Shown here in pieces: positions 1 through 8,384 of a stretch of DNA of 64,000 bases. The notes beneath the pieces were generated by a model. That model saw nothing but the letters and a program-made list of their open reading frames with translations, was not told the DNA's origin and did no database searches. The number at the start of each line of letters is the position of its first letter. Positions within the stretch are counted from its first letter, which is position 1. Source of the DNA: PGYR01 sp034670025 (GTDB lineage Bacteria; Bacteroidota; Ignavibacteria; Kapaibacteriales; UBA2268); assembly GCA_034670025.1 (NCBI GenBank), contig JAXMOE010000003.1:1-64000 (forward strand), written 5' to 3'. The translations under genes and the position numbers were made by a program.

Positions 1-2
1 TG

Positions 3-464
3 CAGAGCTGTGTTATACATCAAATCCGCAATACAATCAAATACGTGAGTAGTAGCAATAGAAAAGACTTTATGACTGATCTAAAATTGATATATAAAGC
101 AAATACAGTAGATTTAGCTAAACTTGAGTTAGATAATTTAGAAAAGAAATGGGGAGCGAAATATCCATTGCTAATAAAATCTTGGAGGAACAACTGGGGT
201 AAACTTACACCATATTTTTCTTATTCTCCAGAGATAAGGAGGTTGATCTATACAACCAACATGGTAGAAGGCTTCCATAGACAGATTAGAAAAGTAACAA
301 AAACCAAAGGTAGCTTTACAAGCAATACGGCATTGATTAAACTAGTTTACTTAGCAACTATGCAAATAGTAAAGAAGTGGACACAGCAGTTACCCCATTG
401 GGGGACTACTGTGCAACAGTTAGCTATACACTTTGGTGAAGATAGATTAAAACTTAAAGTATAA
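3..464 (+). CDS. IS256-family transposase, C-terminal part (cut by window edge)
   Basis: The reading frame is open from the first complete codon (QSCVIHQIRNTIKY...) and has no start inside the window, so the N-terminal part lies to the left. The residues match the C-terminal part of Mutator/IS256 transposases: the CVIHQIRN block, then IYTTNMVEGFHRQIRK, which contains the usual TTN..E signature around the last catalytic Glu. These enzymes move insertion sequences by cut-and-paste or copy-paste with a DDE active site. The frame ends normally and is followed about 130 bases later by a matching terminal inverted repeat, so this end of the element looks intact. Whether the element is active depends on sequence outside the window. 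Confidence 0.88.
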   Translation, partial: QSCVIHQIRNTIKYVSSSNRKDFMTDLKLIYKANTVDLAKLELDNLEKKWGAKYPLLIKSWRNNWGKLTPYFSYSPEIRRLIYTTNMVEGFHRQIRKVTKTKGSFTSNTALIKLVYLATMQIVKKWTQQLPHWGTTVQQLAIHFGEDRLKLKV

Positions 465-590
465 ACCTAAATAAATACAGGATATTAAACAGATTTATGA
501 TAGCAACTAGAAATAAACTAAAAACTAACTATATTGTATTTAGAAATTAAGCACAATTTAGAATATTTATTAACCATTTTAACTAACTAG

Positions 591-612
591 ACAGAGTTTA
601 ATTTACACTCCC
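591..612 (+). repeat. Right terminal inverted repeat of the IS256-type element
   Basis: The 22 bases acagagtttaatttacactccc end in the GTGTAAA/TTTACAC and CCC edge typical of IS256-family termini. The repeat sits downstream of the transposase stop at the expected distance. The left end is outside the window, so neither the partner repeat nor the target duplication can be checked. Confidence 0.6.
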
Positions 613-753
613 ATCAAGAATCCAGCTAAAACGGCGAAAAAAGCAATACTCCCACCAAATATACCAACGAATATGCCCAAAATACCCACCTAACAGCGAC
701 TTGACGGTGTTTAGGAAATCGTTCTTAGCTGTCTTACTACTTTTTGCAATGTT
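603..753 (-). pseudogene. Possible broken small membrane-protein gene beside the IS end
   Basis: Two minus-strand reading frames join across a GGTGGG run near 685-690. The first reads NIAKSSKTAKNDFLNTVKSL and the second a glycine-rich hydrophobic stretch (GILGIFVGIFGG then SIAFFAVLAGFLMGV), with its stop inside the IS terminal repeat. One extra G would explain the shift. This is compatible with a membrane-anchored protein that has decayed and was hit by the IS. The stretch is short and the frame switch is inferred, so it could also be chance. Confidence 0.25.
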
Positions 754-1148
754 TCAGTCCGTTAATTTGCGTGTTTTATCTTTATCTATCCTCACTATCG
801 CTGTTTTTGCGAAATTTTGCGAGAAAATGACAAGAAATCACCAATTTTGATGCAAAATTGAGGTAAAACCATCAATAATTGAATAATTTCATTTAATTAA
901 CACGATGAATCAACGTCAGCGGAAGGATTAATAACATTGTCATCACAAATACTGAACGATGTGAGACTAATTTACAAAATAAACCGACGGTGATGTTGGA
1001 TTAAAAGTTCTGTGAGTTTTTTTTTTATAGAAGTAATGATATAAAGTTAAAATTATTATATTGAAGTAAAAATATTAGTATGATAAAAAATACTTCTATT
1101 TAAGTTATATTATTCAATTTTAAAATTCATGATATTATATAGAAAATA
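613..1148. other. AT-rich gap between IS end and the reverse-transcriptase operon
   Basis: No convincing gene is visible on either strand apart from the possible broken membrane ORF. A slightly less AT-rich stretch near 905-1016 ends in a run of T at 1017-1026. A 9-base inverted repeat (ATAGAAGTA at 1027-1035, TACTTCTAT at 1091-1099) lies just upstream of the first reverse-transcriptase gene. The promoter for that operon must lie here, but I cannot place it confidently. Confidence 0.35.
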
Positions 1149-2630
1149 ATGCTAGACCAATCTTTCTCAAGTACTAATTTCAATAAGGTTTTTTTAAAAG
1201 AAAACAGGAAGGGTAATTTTAATAAGTCTCACTTTACTGAAGAATATTTACAGAAACATTTAGAGTTTAAAAGTATTGTAAGTGAAAAAGTAAACTTAAT
1301 GAAAACCCAAACACTTACTAAAGAAGAATTAGACGATTTCGCTGAAAGATTTGAAAAAATTAATAATGAAAAAGAAGAAATTAGGTTATCTATTTTTGAG
1401 GATTATTCAAATAAAATTAACAGCCAAAACAAACCTTTTCAATTTAAAATAATATATAATTCAAAAAAAGAAGTATTTACTCTTGAAAATGATCCTGCTT
1501 CATATTATGCCGTAAAGCAACTACAAAGGAATTTATACGATACTTTTAAAGTAATACAAGCTGATAGAAATAAAATCATAAAACAAATATTTAATATTGT
1601 TTCTGACGGCTTTCCAAAAATTCTTATAAAAACTGATATTAGTTCATTTTATGAATCAATACCTCAAGATAGGCTTTTCAATAAAATAGAGAACCACACT
1701 TTACTTTCACCTTTTTCCAAAAGGTTAATTAAGAGGCTTTTCTATGACTTTGAGAATAAAAAAAACAAAACTAAAATACCACCCAAAAAAGGAATCCCAA
1801 GAGGTATAGGAGTTAGTGCATACTTATCTGAACTATATATGCGAGATATTGATAATGAAATAAAATCATTAGAAGATGTTATTTATTATGCTCGTTATGT
1901 TGATGATATTATTGTTATTATTTGTCCTAAAACAGAATCAAAACAAAGAAATTATTTACAAGAATTAAAATATATTATTTGTATTAAAAACAAACTCCCA
2001 CTCAAAGATGGTGATGATGGAGAACCCTCCAAAACAGAAATAATTCATTTACCAGGAAGAGGTAGCTACACCAAATCATTTGATTACCTAAGATATTGTT
2101 TCATCTTAAGAAGAACAATTACCAATAATCATAGATCTACATTTCAAACAACTTTAGAAATTTCAAATAATAAAATCGAAAGATATAGCAAATGGTTAAA
2201 ACTATCAATTGATGATTATAATCAGAATGCAAAGTACAATGAAAGAGAAGCTAGAAATCTTTTAATTGCAAGATTAAAATTCTTAACGGGAAACTTTCAT
2301 CTTAATAATAATAAGAGAAATGTAAAATCTGGCGTTTATTATTCTAATCAAATGCTCAAACTAAACAAAACTACTTATAAAAGTTTAAAAACTTTAGACA
2401 AAAAATTATACTCAGCTTTGAAAAATTTAACTCCTCCTCCAAAAATTGGAATTGATGAAATTAAACTAAGGATTTTTTTGATTAAGAAATTTAGTTTTCA
2501 AAGAGGATTTGTTAATAAAGAAAAAAACTTTTTCACTTTTAGATTCAATCCTAGAGAAGCTTCTTTTTATTCTAAAAAGTTCAAAAGAGTAATAAATAAA
2601 TTTGAAGTAATTAAATCAATCTGGAAGTAA
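1149..2630 (+). CDS. drt3a: Antiviral reverse transcriptase Drt3a
   Basis: This 493-residue protein is a reverse transcriptase with its catalytic blocks in order: motif A KTDISSFYES (Asp near 162), motif B PKKGIPRGIGVSAYLSELY, and motif C YARYVDDIIVI (YVDD near 250-253). The N-terminus MLDQSFSSTNFNKVF..ENRKGN and the pairing with a second, larger RT match the Drt3a (UG3) half of the DRT3 antiphage system as I know it. There is no maturase or intron-encoded domain, and no retron msr/msd is evident, so group II intron or retron origin is unlikely. Its TAA overlaps the ATG of the next gene by one base (TAATG), which implies translational coupling. Base composition is very AT-rich, consistent with horizontal transfer. 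Assignment to DRT3 is by motif, size and gene pairing, without a database search. Confidence 0.82.
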   Translation: MLDQSFSSTNFNKVFLKENRKGNFNKSHFTEEYLQKHLEFKSIVSEKVNLMKTQTLTKEELDDFAERFEKINNEKEEIRLSIFEDYSNKINSQNKPFQFKIIYNSKKEVFTLENDPASYYAVKQLQRNLYDTFKVIQADRNKIIKQIFNIVSDGFPKILIKTDISSFYESIPQDRLFNKIENHTLLSPFSKRLIKRLFYDFENKKNKTKIPPKKGIPRGIGVSAYLSELYMRDIDNEIKSLEDVIYYARYVDDIIVIICPKTESKQRNYLQELKYIICIKNKLPLKDGDDGEPSKTEIIHLPGRGSYTKSFDYLRYCFILRRTITNNHRSTFQTTLEISNNKIERYSKWLKLSIDDYNQNAKYNEREARNLLIARLKFLTGNFHLNNNKRNVKSGVYYSNQMLKLNKTTYKSLKTLDKKLYSALKNLTPPPKIGIDEIKLRIFLIKKFSFQRGFVNKEKNFFTFRFNPREASFYSKKFKRVINKFEVIKSIWK

Positions 2631-4795
2631 TGAACAAAAAGAAAAAATTTATAAAATATCCAAAAGAAAGGGCTGTTCTTTCTGATGTCCTTCCTTATGA
2701 AGTTCCGATTACTTTTTCTAATAGGTATTTCTATAGGTTTTTAGTTAATAATCAAATAGAATTTAAAAATCGTAATATTATCTACAAAACAAACTTCAAG
2801 GATGATGACTTAGAAGCTTTTATAATAATTTTAAAAATATTATTTTCTACAAGTATGAATAGTCCCAATACTAGAAAAATACCATTTACCTATAGAATAA
2901 GCCACAAAGAAAAAGATTTTAGAGAACTTGCATTAGTTCACCCAATAAATCAATTAGAACTGATAAGTTTCTACGATCAATATAAAGAATCTATAGTATA
3001 CTCTTGTTCATTAAGCAACTATAGTATTAGGAAGCCTGATAACGTTGCTAAGTTTACTTTTTTAAATGATAAAATTCATCAATCCAATAAAGGTGATTCT
3101 TCTGATTATTTAGGATTGAGTGGGAAAGAATATGAAAATTTAAAAAATTATTTTTCGTATAGTAAATACACAAATATTTATAAGTTTTTTGAACATTATA
3201 GGTATCAAAGAGCTGAAAAAAAATACAACTATTTATTTAAGTTTGATATTTCTAAGTGTTTTGATAGTATTTATACACATTCAATATCTTGGGCAGTGTT
3301 AGGCTTAGATGTAGTAAAAGAAAACGTAAATAGTTCTAAAAAAACCTTTGCTGGCAAGTTTGATAAGTTTATCCAAAATGCAAATTATGGTGAAACTAAC
3401 GGTATTTTAATTGGCCCTGAATTTTCAAGAATCTTTGCAGAAATCATATTCCAAAAAATAGATACAACAATTGAAAAAAAGCTGAAGGGTAGTAATAATA
3501 ATTATCAACTTAAAGTAGATTATGAACTTTACAGATATGTGGATGACTATTTTTTATTTTGTGATAGCCCTATAATAAAAGATGAAATTTTAAAAATACT
3601 GAAACACGAATTAAAAAAGTATAAACTATCTATTAATAATGCTAAATATGAAGAATATAACAAACCCATTATAACAGAAATTACAATTGCTAAAAATAAA
3701 ATTATTGATTTATTTGCTGAAAATCCCAAATTTGAAATAACTGAAATAGAAGAAAAAAAGGCTGATGGAAATGAAGGTGATGATGAAGTTTCTCTATTAA
3801 ATCATATATTTGATCTAACATTCAATCCGAACAAATTAGCTACACGATATAAAATAATCATAAAAGAATCTAAAGTAGATTATAAAGATGTATTGAATTA
3901 TAGTTTAGCTCTTCTTTCAAGTAAAATTGAAAGAAACCTAATTTCATTTGAAAAAGTATATTTTAATTACCTTCAAGAGAATAGAATGAAAGAGTTTTCT
4001 AAATCAGACATTTTAAACCTGAGGAAAACAGAAAGTCTTTTTACTTCTCATATAGAAGGAGTAATTGATTTTATATTCTTCATTTATTCAGTTTCGCCAA
4101 GAGTAAACTCCACAATAAAAGTTAGTCTCATTCTTTCTAAGATAATTCAACTTTTCAAAGAAAAAAACAAGACGACAAAAGAGTATAACTTTAGCGAAAA
4201 TAATCGTGAACGAGTTTTCAAAAAAATACTTGATGAATCAAGCTTTATTTTAAAGAAAAACTCATTGAATGAATACGCACAAGTGGAGTCACTTTATCTG
4301 CTTACTGTATTAAAGGGCTTAGGTAAGATATATCTATTGCCTGAAGAAATATTAATTAATTTTTTGAATGCTTCATATGAAAAAAAATCAAATAGAATAA
4401 CTATTAACAATAATACATTGAATTATTTTTCAATAGTAGTTATGTTCTATTACATAGGCGACTCAGAAAAATTTCCATTAGTAAAAGAAGCTTTAATTAA
4501 TTACACTTTCAACTATGTAAGAGAATATCCAAAAGAAACAAGGGGTAAATCTACTGAAATGACACTCTTAATATTAGACTTATTGGCTTGTCCTTATTTG
4601 AATCTAAGAATGAAAACCAAGTTGTTAATGTTATATCGTGGTGAACAAGAATATTCGAAGTTAAAAAATACTATATATGATTCTGCTAAGTTGAATAATT
4701 TTCATAAAAACCATAAATATTGGTTTACTAAATGGAAAAGGTTTAATTTAGCAAAAGAACTAGAAAACAAAAAGAGTCAAGAAGTTTACTCTTAA
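2630..4795 (+). CDS. drt3b: Antiviral reverse transcriptase Drt3b
   Basis: This 721-residue protein is the second RT of the pair. Motif A is FKFDISKCFDSIYTHS (Asp near 206), motif B NGILIGPEFSRIFAEIIF, and motif C YELYRYVDDYFLF (YVDD near 303-306). The N-terminal block DVLPYEVPITFSNRYFYRFL and the region HKEKDFRELALVHPINQL fit the Drt3b (UG8) family. The C-terminal half, about 350 residues, has no recognisable domain and looks helical. The gene is coupled to drt3a through a one-base overlap and is followed 5 bases later by a structured region carrying CACACAC, the likely system RNA. Both catalytic aspartates are present, so the enzyme is probably active. The pair is expected to protect against phage by cDNA synthesis. 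Confidence 0.82.
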   Translation: MNKKKKFIKYPKERAVLSDVLPYEVPITFSNRYFYRFLVNNQIEFKNRNIIYKTNFKDDDLEAFIIILKILFSTSMNSPNTRKIPFTYRISHKEKDFRELALVHPINQLELISFYDQYKESIVYSCSLSNYSIRKPDNVAKFTFLNDKIHQSNKGDSSDYLGLSGKEYENLKNYFSYSKYTNIYKFFEHYRYQRAEKKYNYLFKFDISKCFDSIYTHSISWAVLGLDVVKENVNSSKKTFAGKFDKFIQNANYGETNGILIGPEFSRIFAEIIFQKIDTTIEKKLKGSNNNYQLKVDYELYRYVDDYFLFCDSPIIKDEILKILKHELKKYKLSINNAKYEEYNKPIITEITIAKNKIIDLFAENPKFEITEIEEKKADGNEGDDEVSLLNHIFDLTFNPNKLATRYKIIIKESKVDYKDVLNYSLALLSSKIERNLISFEKVYFNYLQENRMKEFSKSDILNLRKTESLFTSHIEGVIDFIFFIYSVSPRVNSTIKVSLILSKIIQLFKEKNKTTKEYNFSENNRERVFKKILDESSFILKKNSLNEYAQVESLYLLTVLKGLGKIYLLPEEILINFLNASYEKKSNRITINNNTLNYFSIVVMFYYIGDSEKFPLVKEALINYTFNYVREYPKETRGKSTEMTLLILDLLACPYLNLRMKTKLLMLYRGEQEYSKLKNTIYDSAKLNNFHKNHKYWFTKWKRFNLAKELENKKSQEVYS

Positions 4796-4799
4796 AAAT

Positions 4800-4936
4800 A
4801 ATGCCAATGCCAATCTCCAGATTACACTTAACATTTATGTTAAATGTAATTATTTTCACACACTTGCAGAGGCAATAATCCTTGGTAACAGAGGTAAATA
4901 AACAAAAGGTAGCGGGAGATTTTGCTACCTTTTTTT
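4800..4936 (+). ncRNA. Candidate DRT3-associated non-coding RNA
   Basis: This stretch between drt3b and the next decayed gene has no ORF but is rich in structure. A 13-pair hairpin with one C-A mismatch and a TTTA loop spans 4821-4850. Then comes TTTTCACACAC (CACACAC at 4857-4863), and a small TTGC-AGAG-GCAA hairpin at 4864-4875 that can be extended by ATTA/TAAT so that the CACACAC run is bulged out. A strong terminator closes the region. From memory, DRT3 systems carry an RNA whose AC-repeat serves as template for GT-repeat DNA; the CA repeat here fits that. The 5' end is not defined. It may be processed from the drt3 transcript. Confidence 0.6.
4904..4936 (+). terminator. Intrinsic terminator after the drt3 locus
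   Basis: A 10-pair stem AAAAGGTAGC (4904-4913) / GCTACCTTTT (4924-4933) with a 10-base loop is followed by a T run. It would end both the drt3 mRNA and the candidate RNA. Confidence 0.8.
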
Positions 4937-4991
4937 AATTTTATTAAATGTCCTAATCTAAGTGAAATATTAAAAAAGGTCATCTTTAGCC

Positions 4992-5156
4992 TCACCCACC
5001 ATACTTCTCCTTTGTTATACTAGTCTCTGGGTCAACTATTAGCACCTCGTCATAAGTCAAGTCATAGAGCTTATAGACTAAATGGTCTATCTCGTCTTCT
5101 AACTGCTGTGTGTCGGTTAAGAGTTTGGTGAAAAGGGAGTAAAAGATTTTTTTTTG
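4992..5156 (-). pseudogene. Decayed C-terminus of a type IIG restriction/methylase protein, copy A
   Basis: The minus strand reads an open stretch of about 54 residues that includes LLTDTQQLEDEIDHLVYKLY followed by DLTYDEVLIVDPET and a normal stop at 4992-4994. The pattern IDxLVYxLYDLTxxE..IV is characteristic of the last residues of Eco57I/TaqI-like bifunctional restriction-methylation enzymes, where it closes the target-recognition region. An in-frame stop lies just upstream, and no methylase body is present, so only the tail survives. A second copy lies at 6220-6333. The family assignment rests on this short signature. Confidence 0.6.
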
Positions 5157-5209
5157 TTAAGTTTTATTTTTATTTTGAAATTCTCGATTCAATCAGGTAA
5201 ATAAATATC

Positions 5210-6217
5210 ATGAGCATCCTAAAAAATCTTTTACTTTTCTTTCTATTTTTTATTTTTATTTCCTGTGAACCATCACCTGGACCAGAACCTATTCCTAAAT
5301 GTGATGAACCTATAGGTGATGAAATACTAACTTTTAGATATTTTAATGAGACTAAGCCAATTATACATGCTATACCTGGTGGGAAGGAAGGTAACATTAC
5401 AGCAGGTAAACCCATAGTTAAAAAAGTTGAAAATGGTATTGATATTATAATCCCAGAAGTGAGGATAAGAACTGAAAATAACAATTATGAAATTACAAAG
5501 TTTAGTGTTGATGAAACTGAATTTGAAGATGATTGCTTTAAAAATTATTTTGAGTTATCTAGTGATAGTGATACTAATAAAACGGATATTGCTACTGTTC
5601 TAGTTTTGGATATGAGTACCTCTCTAGAAGATGATATGAATCAATTGAAAGAGTATGCTAAAGATTTTGCAAATACCATAGTTAATAGTTCAAGTAATTC
5701 AACAGTTGCCGTTGTATTCTTTTCTGGTAGAAATACAGTCAAAAAAACAAAATTCTATAAATCGTCAGATATTTCTGAATTAGATATTGAAATTGAAAAT
5801 TATAAAGATTATCAGAATAGAACTGCCCTTTATCAAGCTACTTTAGAGGGAATTGAACTATTAGAAGCTTTTGATTTTGAGGGAGAAAAAAGTATTGTAG
5901 TTTTTACGGATGGAGGTGATAATGATAGTAATAATCCAAAGTCTCTTCTTTCAGATATCCAAAATAGCACAATTAATAAATTTGTCATTGGGCTACGAGG
6001 AAAAGATTTTGATGAAGAAAATTTAGAGACTATAGCAAATCAGGGGGGTAATTTTATTGTTGCTGATAATATAGGGGACTTAGAAAATATTTTTAAGATT
6101 GTAGGTCGTGGAGTGATTTCTGTTTACGAACTTAGATATAATAGGTCTGATCAAATACTTAGTCAAAATGAAGCGATTAGAGTTAGATTTAGCATAAAAT
6201 CTATTCCAATAAAATAG
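5210..6217 (+). CDS. Secreted lipoprotein with von Willebrand factor A domain
   Basis: This 335-residue protein begins with a lipoprotein signal peptide (MSILKNLLLFFLFFIFIS|C, then EPSPGP), so it should be lipidated and held in the envelope. Residues of about 125-300 form a VWA domain: hydrophobic strand VLVLDMSTS carrying the DxSxS metal-binding (MIDAS) motif near 140, a central TALYQATLEGI helix with the MIDAS Thr, and the FTDGGDN strand near 227. Such domains bind protein ligands through a metal ion. The gene stands alone between two decayed copies of the same restriction/methylase tail, and nothing adjacent names a partner. Function is unknown. It could be an accessory or adhesion protein carried by the island. 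Confidence 0.75.
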   Translation: MSILKNLLLFFLFFIFISCEPSPGPEPIPKCDEPIGDEILTFRYFNETKPIIHAIPGGKEGNITAGKPIVKKVENGIDIIIPEVRIRTENNNYEITKFSVDETEFEDDCFKNYFELSSDSDTNKTDIATVLVLDMSTSLEDDMNQLKEYAKDFANTIVNSSSNSTVAVVFFSGRNTVKKTKFYKSSDISELDIEIENYKDYQNRTALYQATLEGIELLEAFDFEGEKSIVVFTDGGDNDSNNPKSLLSDIQNSTINKFVIGLRGKDFDEENLETIANQGGNFIVADNIGDLENIFKIVGRGVISVYELRYNRSDQILSQNEAIRVRFSIKSIPIK

Positions 6218-6219
6218 GG

Positions 6220-6340
6220 TCACACATCATACTCCTCCCGACTAATACTAGTCTCTGGGTCAACAATAAGCACCTAGTCATAGGTCAGGTCATATAGCTT
6301 ATAGACTAAGTGGTCTATCTCGTCTTCTAACTGGATAAAT
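6220..6340 (-). pseudogene. Decayed C-terminus of a type IIG restriction/methylase protein, copy B
   Basis: This is a second copy of the tail seen at 4992-5105. The minus strand reads QLEDEIDHLVYKLYDLTYD, then an in-frame TAG (6274-6276), then VLIVDPETSISREEY. The two 114-base copies differ at about 15 positions by my hand count and are in the same orientation, about 1.23 kb apart, flanking the VWA lipoprotein. The nonsense codon shows this copy is dead. Confidence 0.6.
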
Positions 6341-6343
6341 TCC

Positions 6344-6439
6344 CTACCTCACAACAACAACTTCTTGAGTGATAAGCTTGCCGTTAGTGTGCAGTCTGAC
6401 TTGGTATAAGCCACTAGATATATCATCTGGTAAAGAGGT
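6344..6439 (-). pseudogene. Leftover T9SS C-terminal sorting domain fragment
   Basis: The minus strand reads LPDDISSGLYQVRLHTNGKL followed by ITQEVVVVR and a stop at 6344-6346, with an in-frame stop three residues upstream of the fragment. The SGLYxVRL..NGK....VVVVR pattern is the final strand pair of type A T9SS sorting domains. No cargo protein remains upstream. It is the trace of a deleted secreted-protein gene. Confidence 0.55.
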
Positions 6440-6650
6440 TTATAGTTAACTTTTGGCAATTGAATGGTACGCAAAACTTAAATTTCAAACAAGACTCAAA
6501 TCAGCATAGAATTGATTCCTATAAAGATGTTCGTACAAGGTAGAATTAATTATTTTAAAGCATCAGATATAAAAGAGAGAAAAAAGCAATTATATCCGCA
6601 CTTTAAGATAGTTTAATAATAAAAGATGGATTAAATTTTAATTTTTAGGA
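6440..6650. other. AT-rich spacer, no feature seen
   Basis: No gene, terminator or repeat could be supported between the T9SS remnant and the end of the next minus-strand gene. Confidence 0.4.
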
Positions 6651-8375
6651 TTACTTTATAAAACTTATCACAAAATTTTTGTTTAAAGTTTCAACTATTA
6701 CAAAATAAGCTCCTTTACTCAAATGACTAAAATTAGTCGTATAATTTGGTTCAAAAGTATTTATAAATCTCCCATCTATTGTATATAGTTTTAATTTTTT
6801 AGTAACCGCAAATATGTCATTTGAAAGAGTTAAATGATCATTTTCTATATGTGCTTTAATGTTATTTTGGTTATTTATTGAAGTTATACTATAAATGTAC
6901 TCTTCACTAAAGTCTGAATAGCATAAATTATCATCTATATATCTTGCTACATATTCCCCTTCGATTTTAGGAATAAATTGATTACTAGTTTTTATGACAC
7001 TATCTCTATTACCACTTCTATACCATTCAACTACATCATATTGAGTGTACAAGGTGTCCATGGTTTGCTCTATTTCTGGGATAGCTATTTCATTATATAC
7101 TTCAATTGTTATAGTAGTATCTTTATACAAATCTTCTTCATTTATATAAGAATAACTTATTTGGTGACTCCCACTTCCAGCTACACTAGGGTTAAATAAG
7201 TTATTTTCAATTCCTGTTCCATCATAATTACCACCTTTTGGCATCATTATATCTAATTCGATGGGTTCAGAGTTATAACAGTAATTAGTCTCACTGCTCC
7301 TTGTAAAGTAAAATTCTTTAGGTTCTTGTCGGTCAAAATCAAAATAATCTCCTTCGTATCTAAACATACCATCGTTAAAAGTACCAATAATTGGTGTTTT
7401 CCCAACCCATTCTACAGAATTGATTATTTGGTAAGTACCCATCTCAGGAGGTACATCGTCAACTTTCCAAGTTTTCCCTCCATCATTAGTAATCAATATT
7501 TTCAGAAATCCGACTGCAACACCATTGTTTCTATCATAAAAATCAATTGTTTTTAATCCGAATATTGGTTCGTTCTCTTGATAATAAATTTTTTCCCAGT
7601 TTCTTCCGCCATCCTTTGATTTAAAAATTATGTCAATTCTTTGATTACCTACATCATTTTTCCGACTTCCTGCACCAAATATTAAGTTACTATCTATAAA
7701 ACAGTATTCTTCAATTTGATAAATATCATCATTATCTCCACCTTCTTCACTTATCGGTTCGAACTTTTTTGTCTCAATGTTAAATGATTCTATCTTACTA
7801 TCGTTTCTAAACATAAACACTTCTGATTTATTCAAAAAATACATCAATTTCCCATATCCGTATATATGATCAATCGTTGTAGTATCAAAAGTTTTCCATC
7901 CATCCGTAGTTGTATAAATCTTAAACTTTGAAGAAACTGCTATTCCTCTTAAAGAATCGTACATAGCTAAACCAGTAATAAAGGAATTATCATTATAGTC
8001 ATCGTTAAAGTAAACATCTTGAAATGTTTTCCCACTATCATTACTTATTCTTATTACTTCATGTTCCCATACACTAAAATAATGATGTTTGGGACTTAGT
8101 GCTTCATATCTTTCAAGATTCAATAAATATTTATATTCTATTTCAGGTTCTTGATTAAATGCTTTTGATTGAAATACCATTTCCCAATTAATGCCTTTGT
8201 CAGTTGATTTATATAGCTCATGAAATTCTACATTTTGAGCTCCTGCATAAACAGTATCCTCCCCGAATGAATGGATATTATTGATTTTTCTATCAATATC
8301 AATTGGTTTCCAGTCACTTTGACTGAATGCAAAGGAACTAATAAGAAATAAACCAACTAGAAACTTAATAATCAT
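6651..8375 (-). CDS. Secreted Asp-box (BNR/VPS10-like) repeat protein with T9SS sorting domain
   Basis: This 574-residue protein has an N-terminal signal peptide (MIIKFLVGLFLISSFAFSQS). Residues 25-330 contain repeated Asp-box motifs of the S.DGG..W type: STDKGINWE, STTDGWKTF-like, SKDGGRNWEKIY and TNDGGKTWKVD, which predict a sialidase- or YCF48-like beta-propeller. No sialidase catalytic residues can be assigned, so enzymatic activity is not claimed. Residues of about 350-490 look like an immunoglobulin-like or PKD-type region. The last 75 residues (LKLYTIDGRFINTF...SKGAYFVIVET..K.FVISFIK) are a T9SS type A sorting domain, so the protein is probably exported and cell-surface attached. It starts 10 bases after the end of the upstream Cys-rich gene and is probably co-transcribed with it. 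Confidence 0.8.
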   Translation of the reverse strand: MIIKFLVGLFLISSFAFSQSDWKPIDIDRKINNIHSFGEDTVYAGAQNVEFHELYKSTDKGINWEMVFQSKAFNQEPEIEYKYLLNLERYEALSPKHHYFSVWEHEVIRISNDSGKTFQDVYFNDDYNDNSFITGLAMYDSLRGIAVSSKFKIYTTTDGWKTFDTTTIDHIYGYGKLMYFLNKSEVFMFRNDSKIESFNIETKKFEPISEEGGDNDDIYQIEEYCFIDSNLIFGAGSRKNDVGNQRIDIIFKSKDGGRNWEKIYYQENEPIFGLKTIDFYDRNNGVAVGFLKILITNDGGKTWKVDDVPPEMGTYQIINSVEWVGKTPIIGTFNDGMFRYEGDYFDFDRQEPKEFYFTRSSETNYCYNSEPIELDIMMPKGGNYDGTGIENNLFNPSVAGSGSHQISYSYINEEDLYKDTTITIEVYNEIAIPEIEQTMDTLYTQYDVVEWYRSGNRDSVIKTSNQFIPKIEGEYVARYIDDNLCYSDFSEEYIYSITSINNQNNIKAHIENDHLTLSNDIFAVTKKLKLYTIDGRFINTFEPNYTTNFSHLSKGAYFVIVETLNKNFVISFIK

Positions 8376-8384
8376 TTTATACTT

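Noticed and set aside
1149..4795. Group II intron or retron origin for the two RT genes
   Set aside because: There is no maturase/HNH domain, no intron ribozyme domain V-like hairpin beside them, and no msr/msd layout upstream. Two coupled, unequal RTs with Drt3-like N-termini fit DRT3 better.
5170..5484. Minus-strand frame of 104 codons across the VWA lipoprotein start
   Set aside because: It is an antisense shadow of the VWA gene with a biased, low-complexity peptide. The plus-strand frame has the signal peptide and domain.
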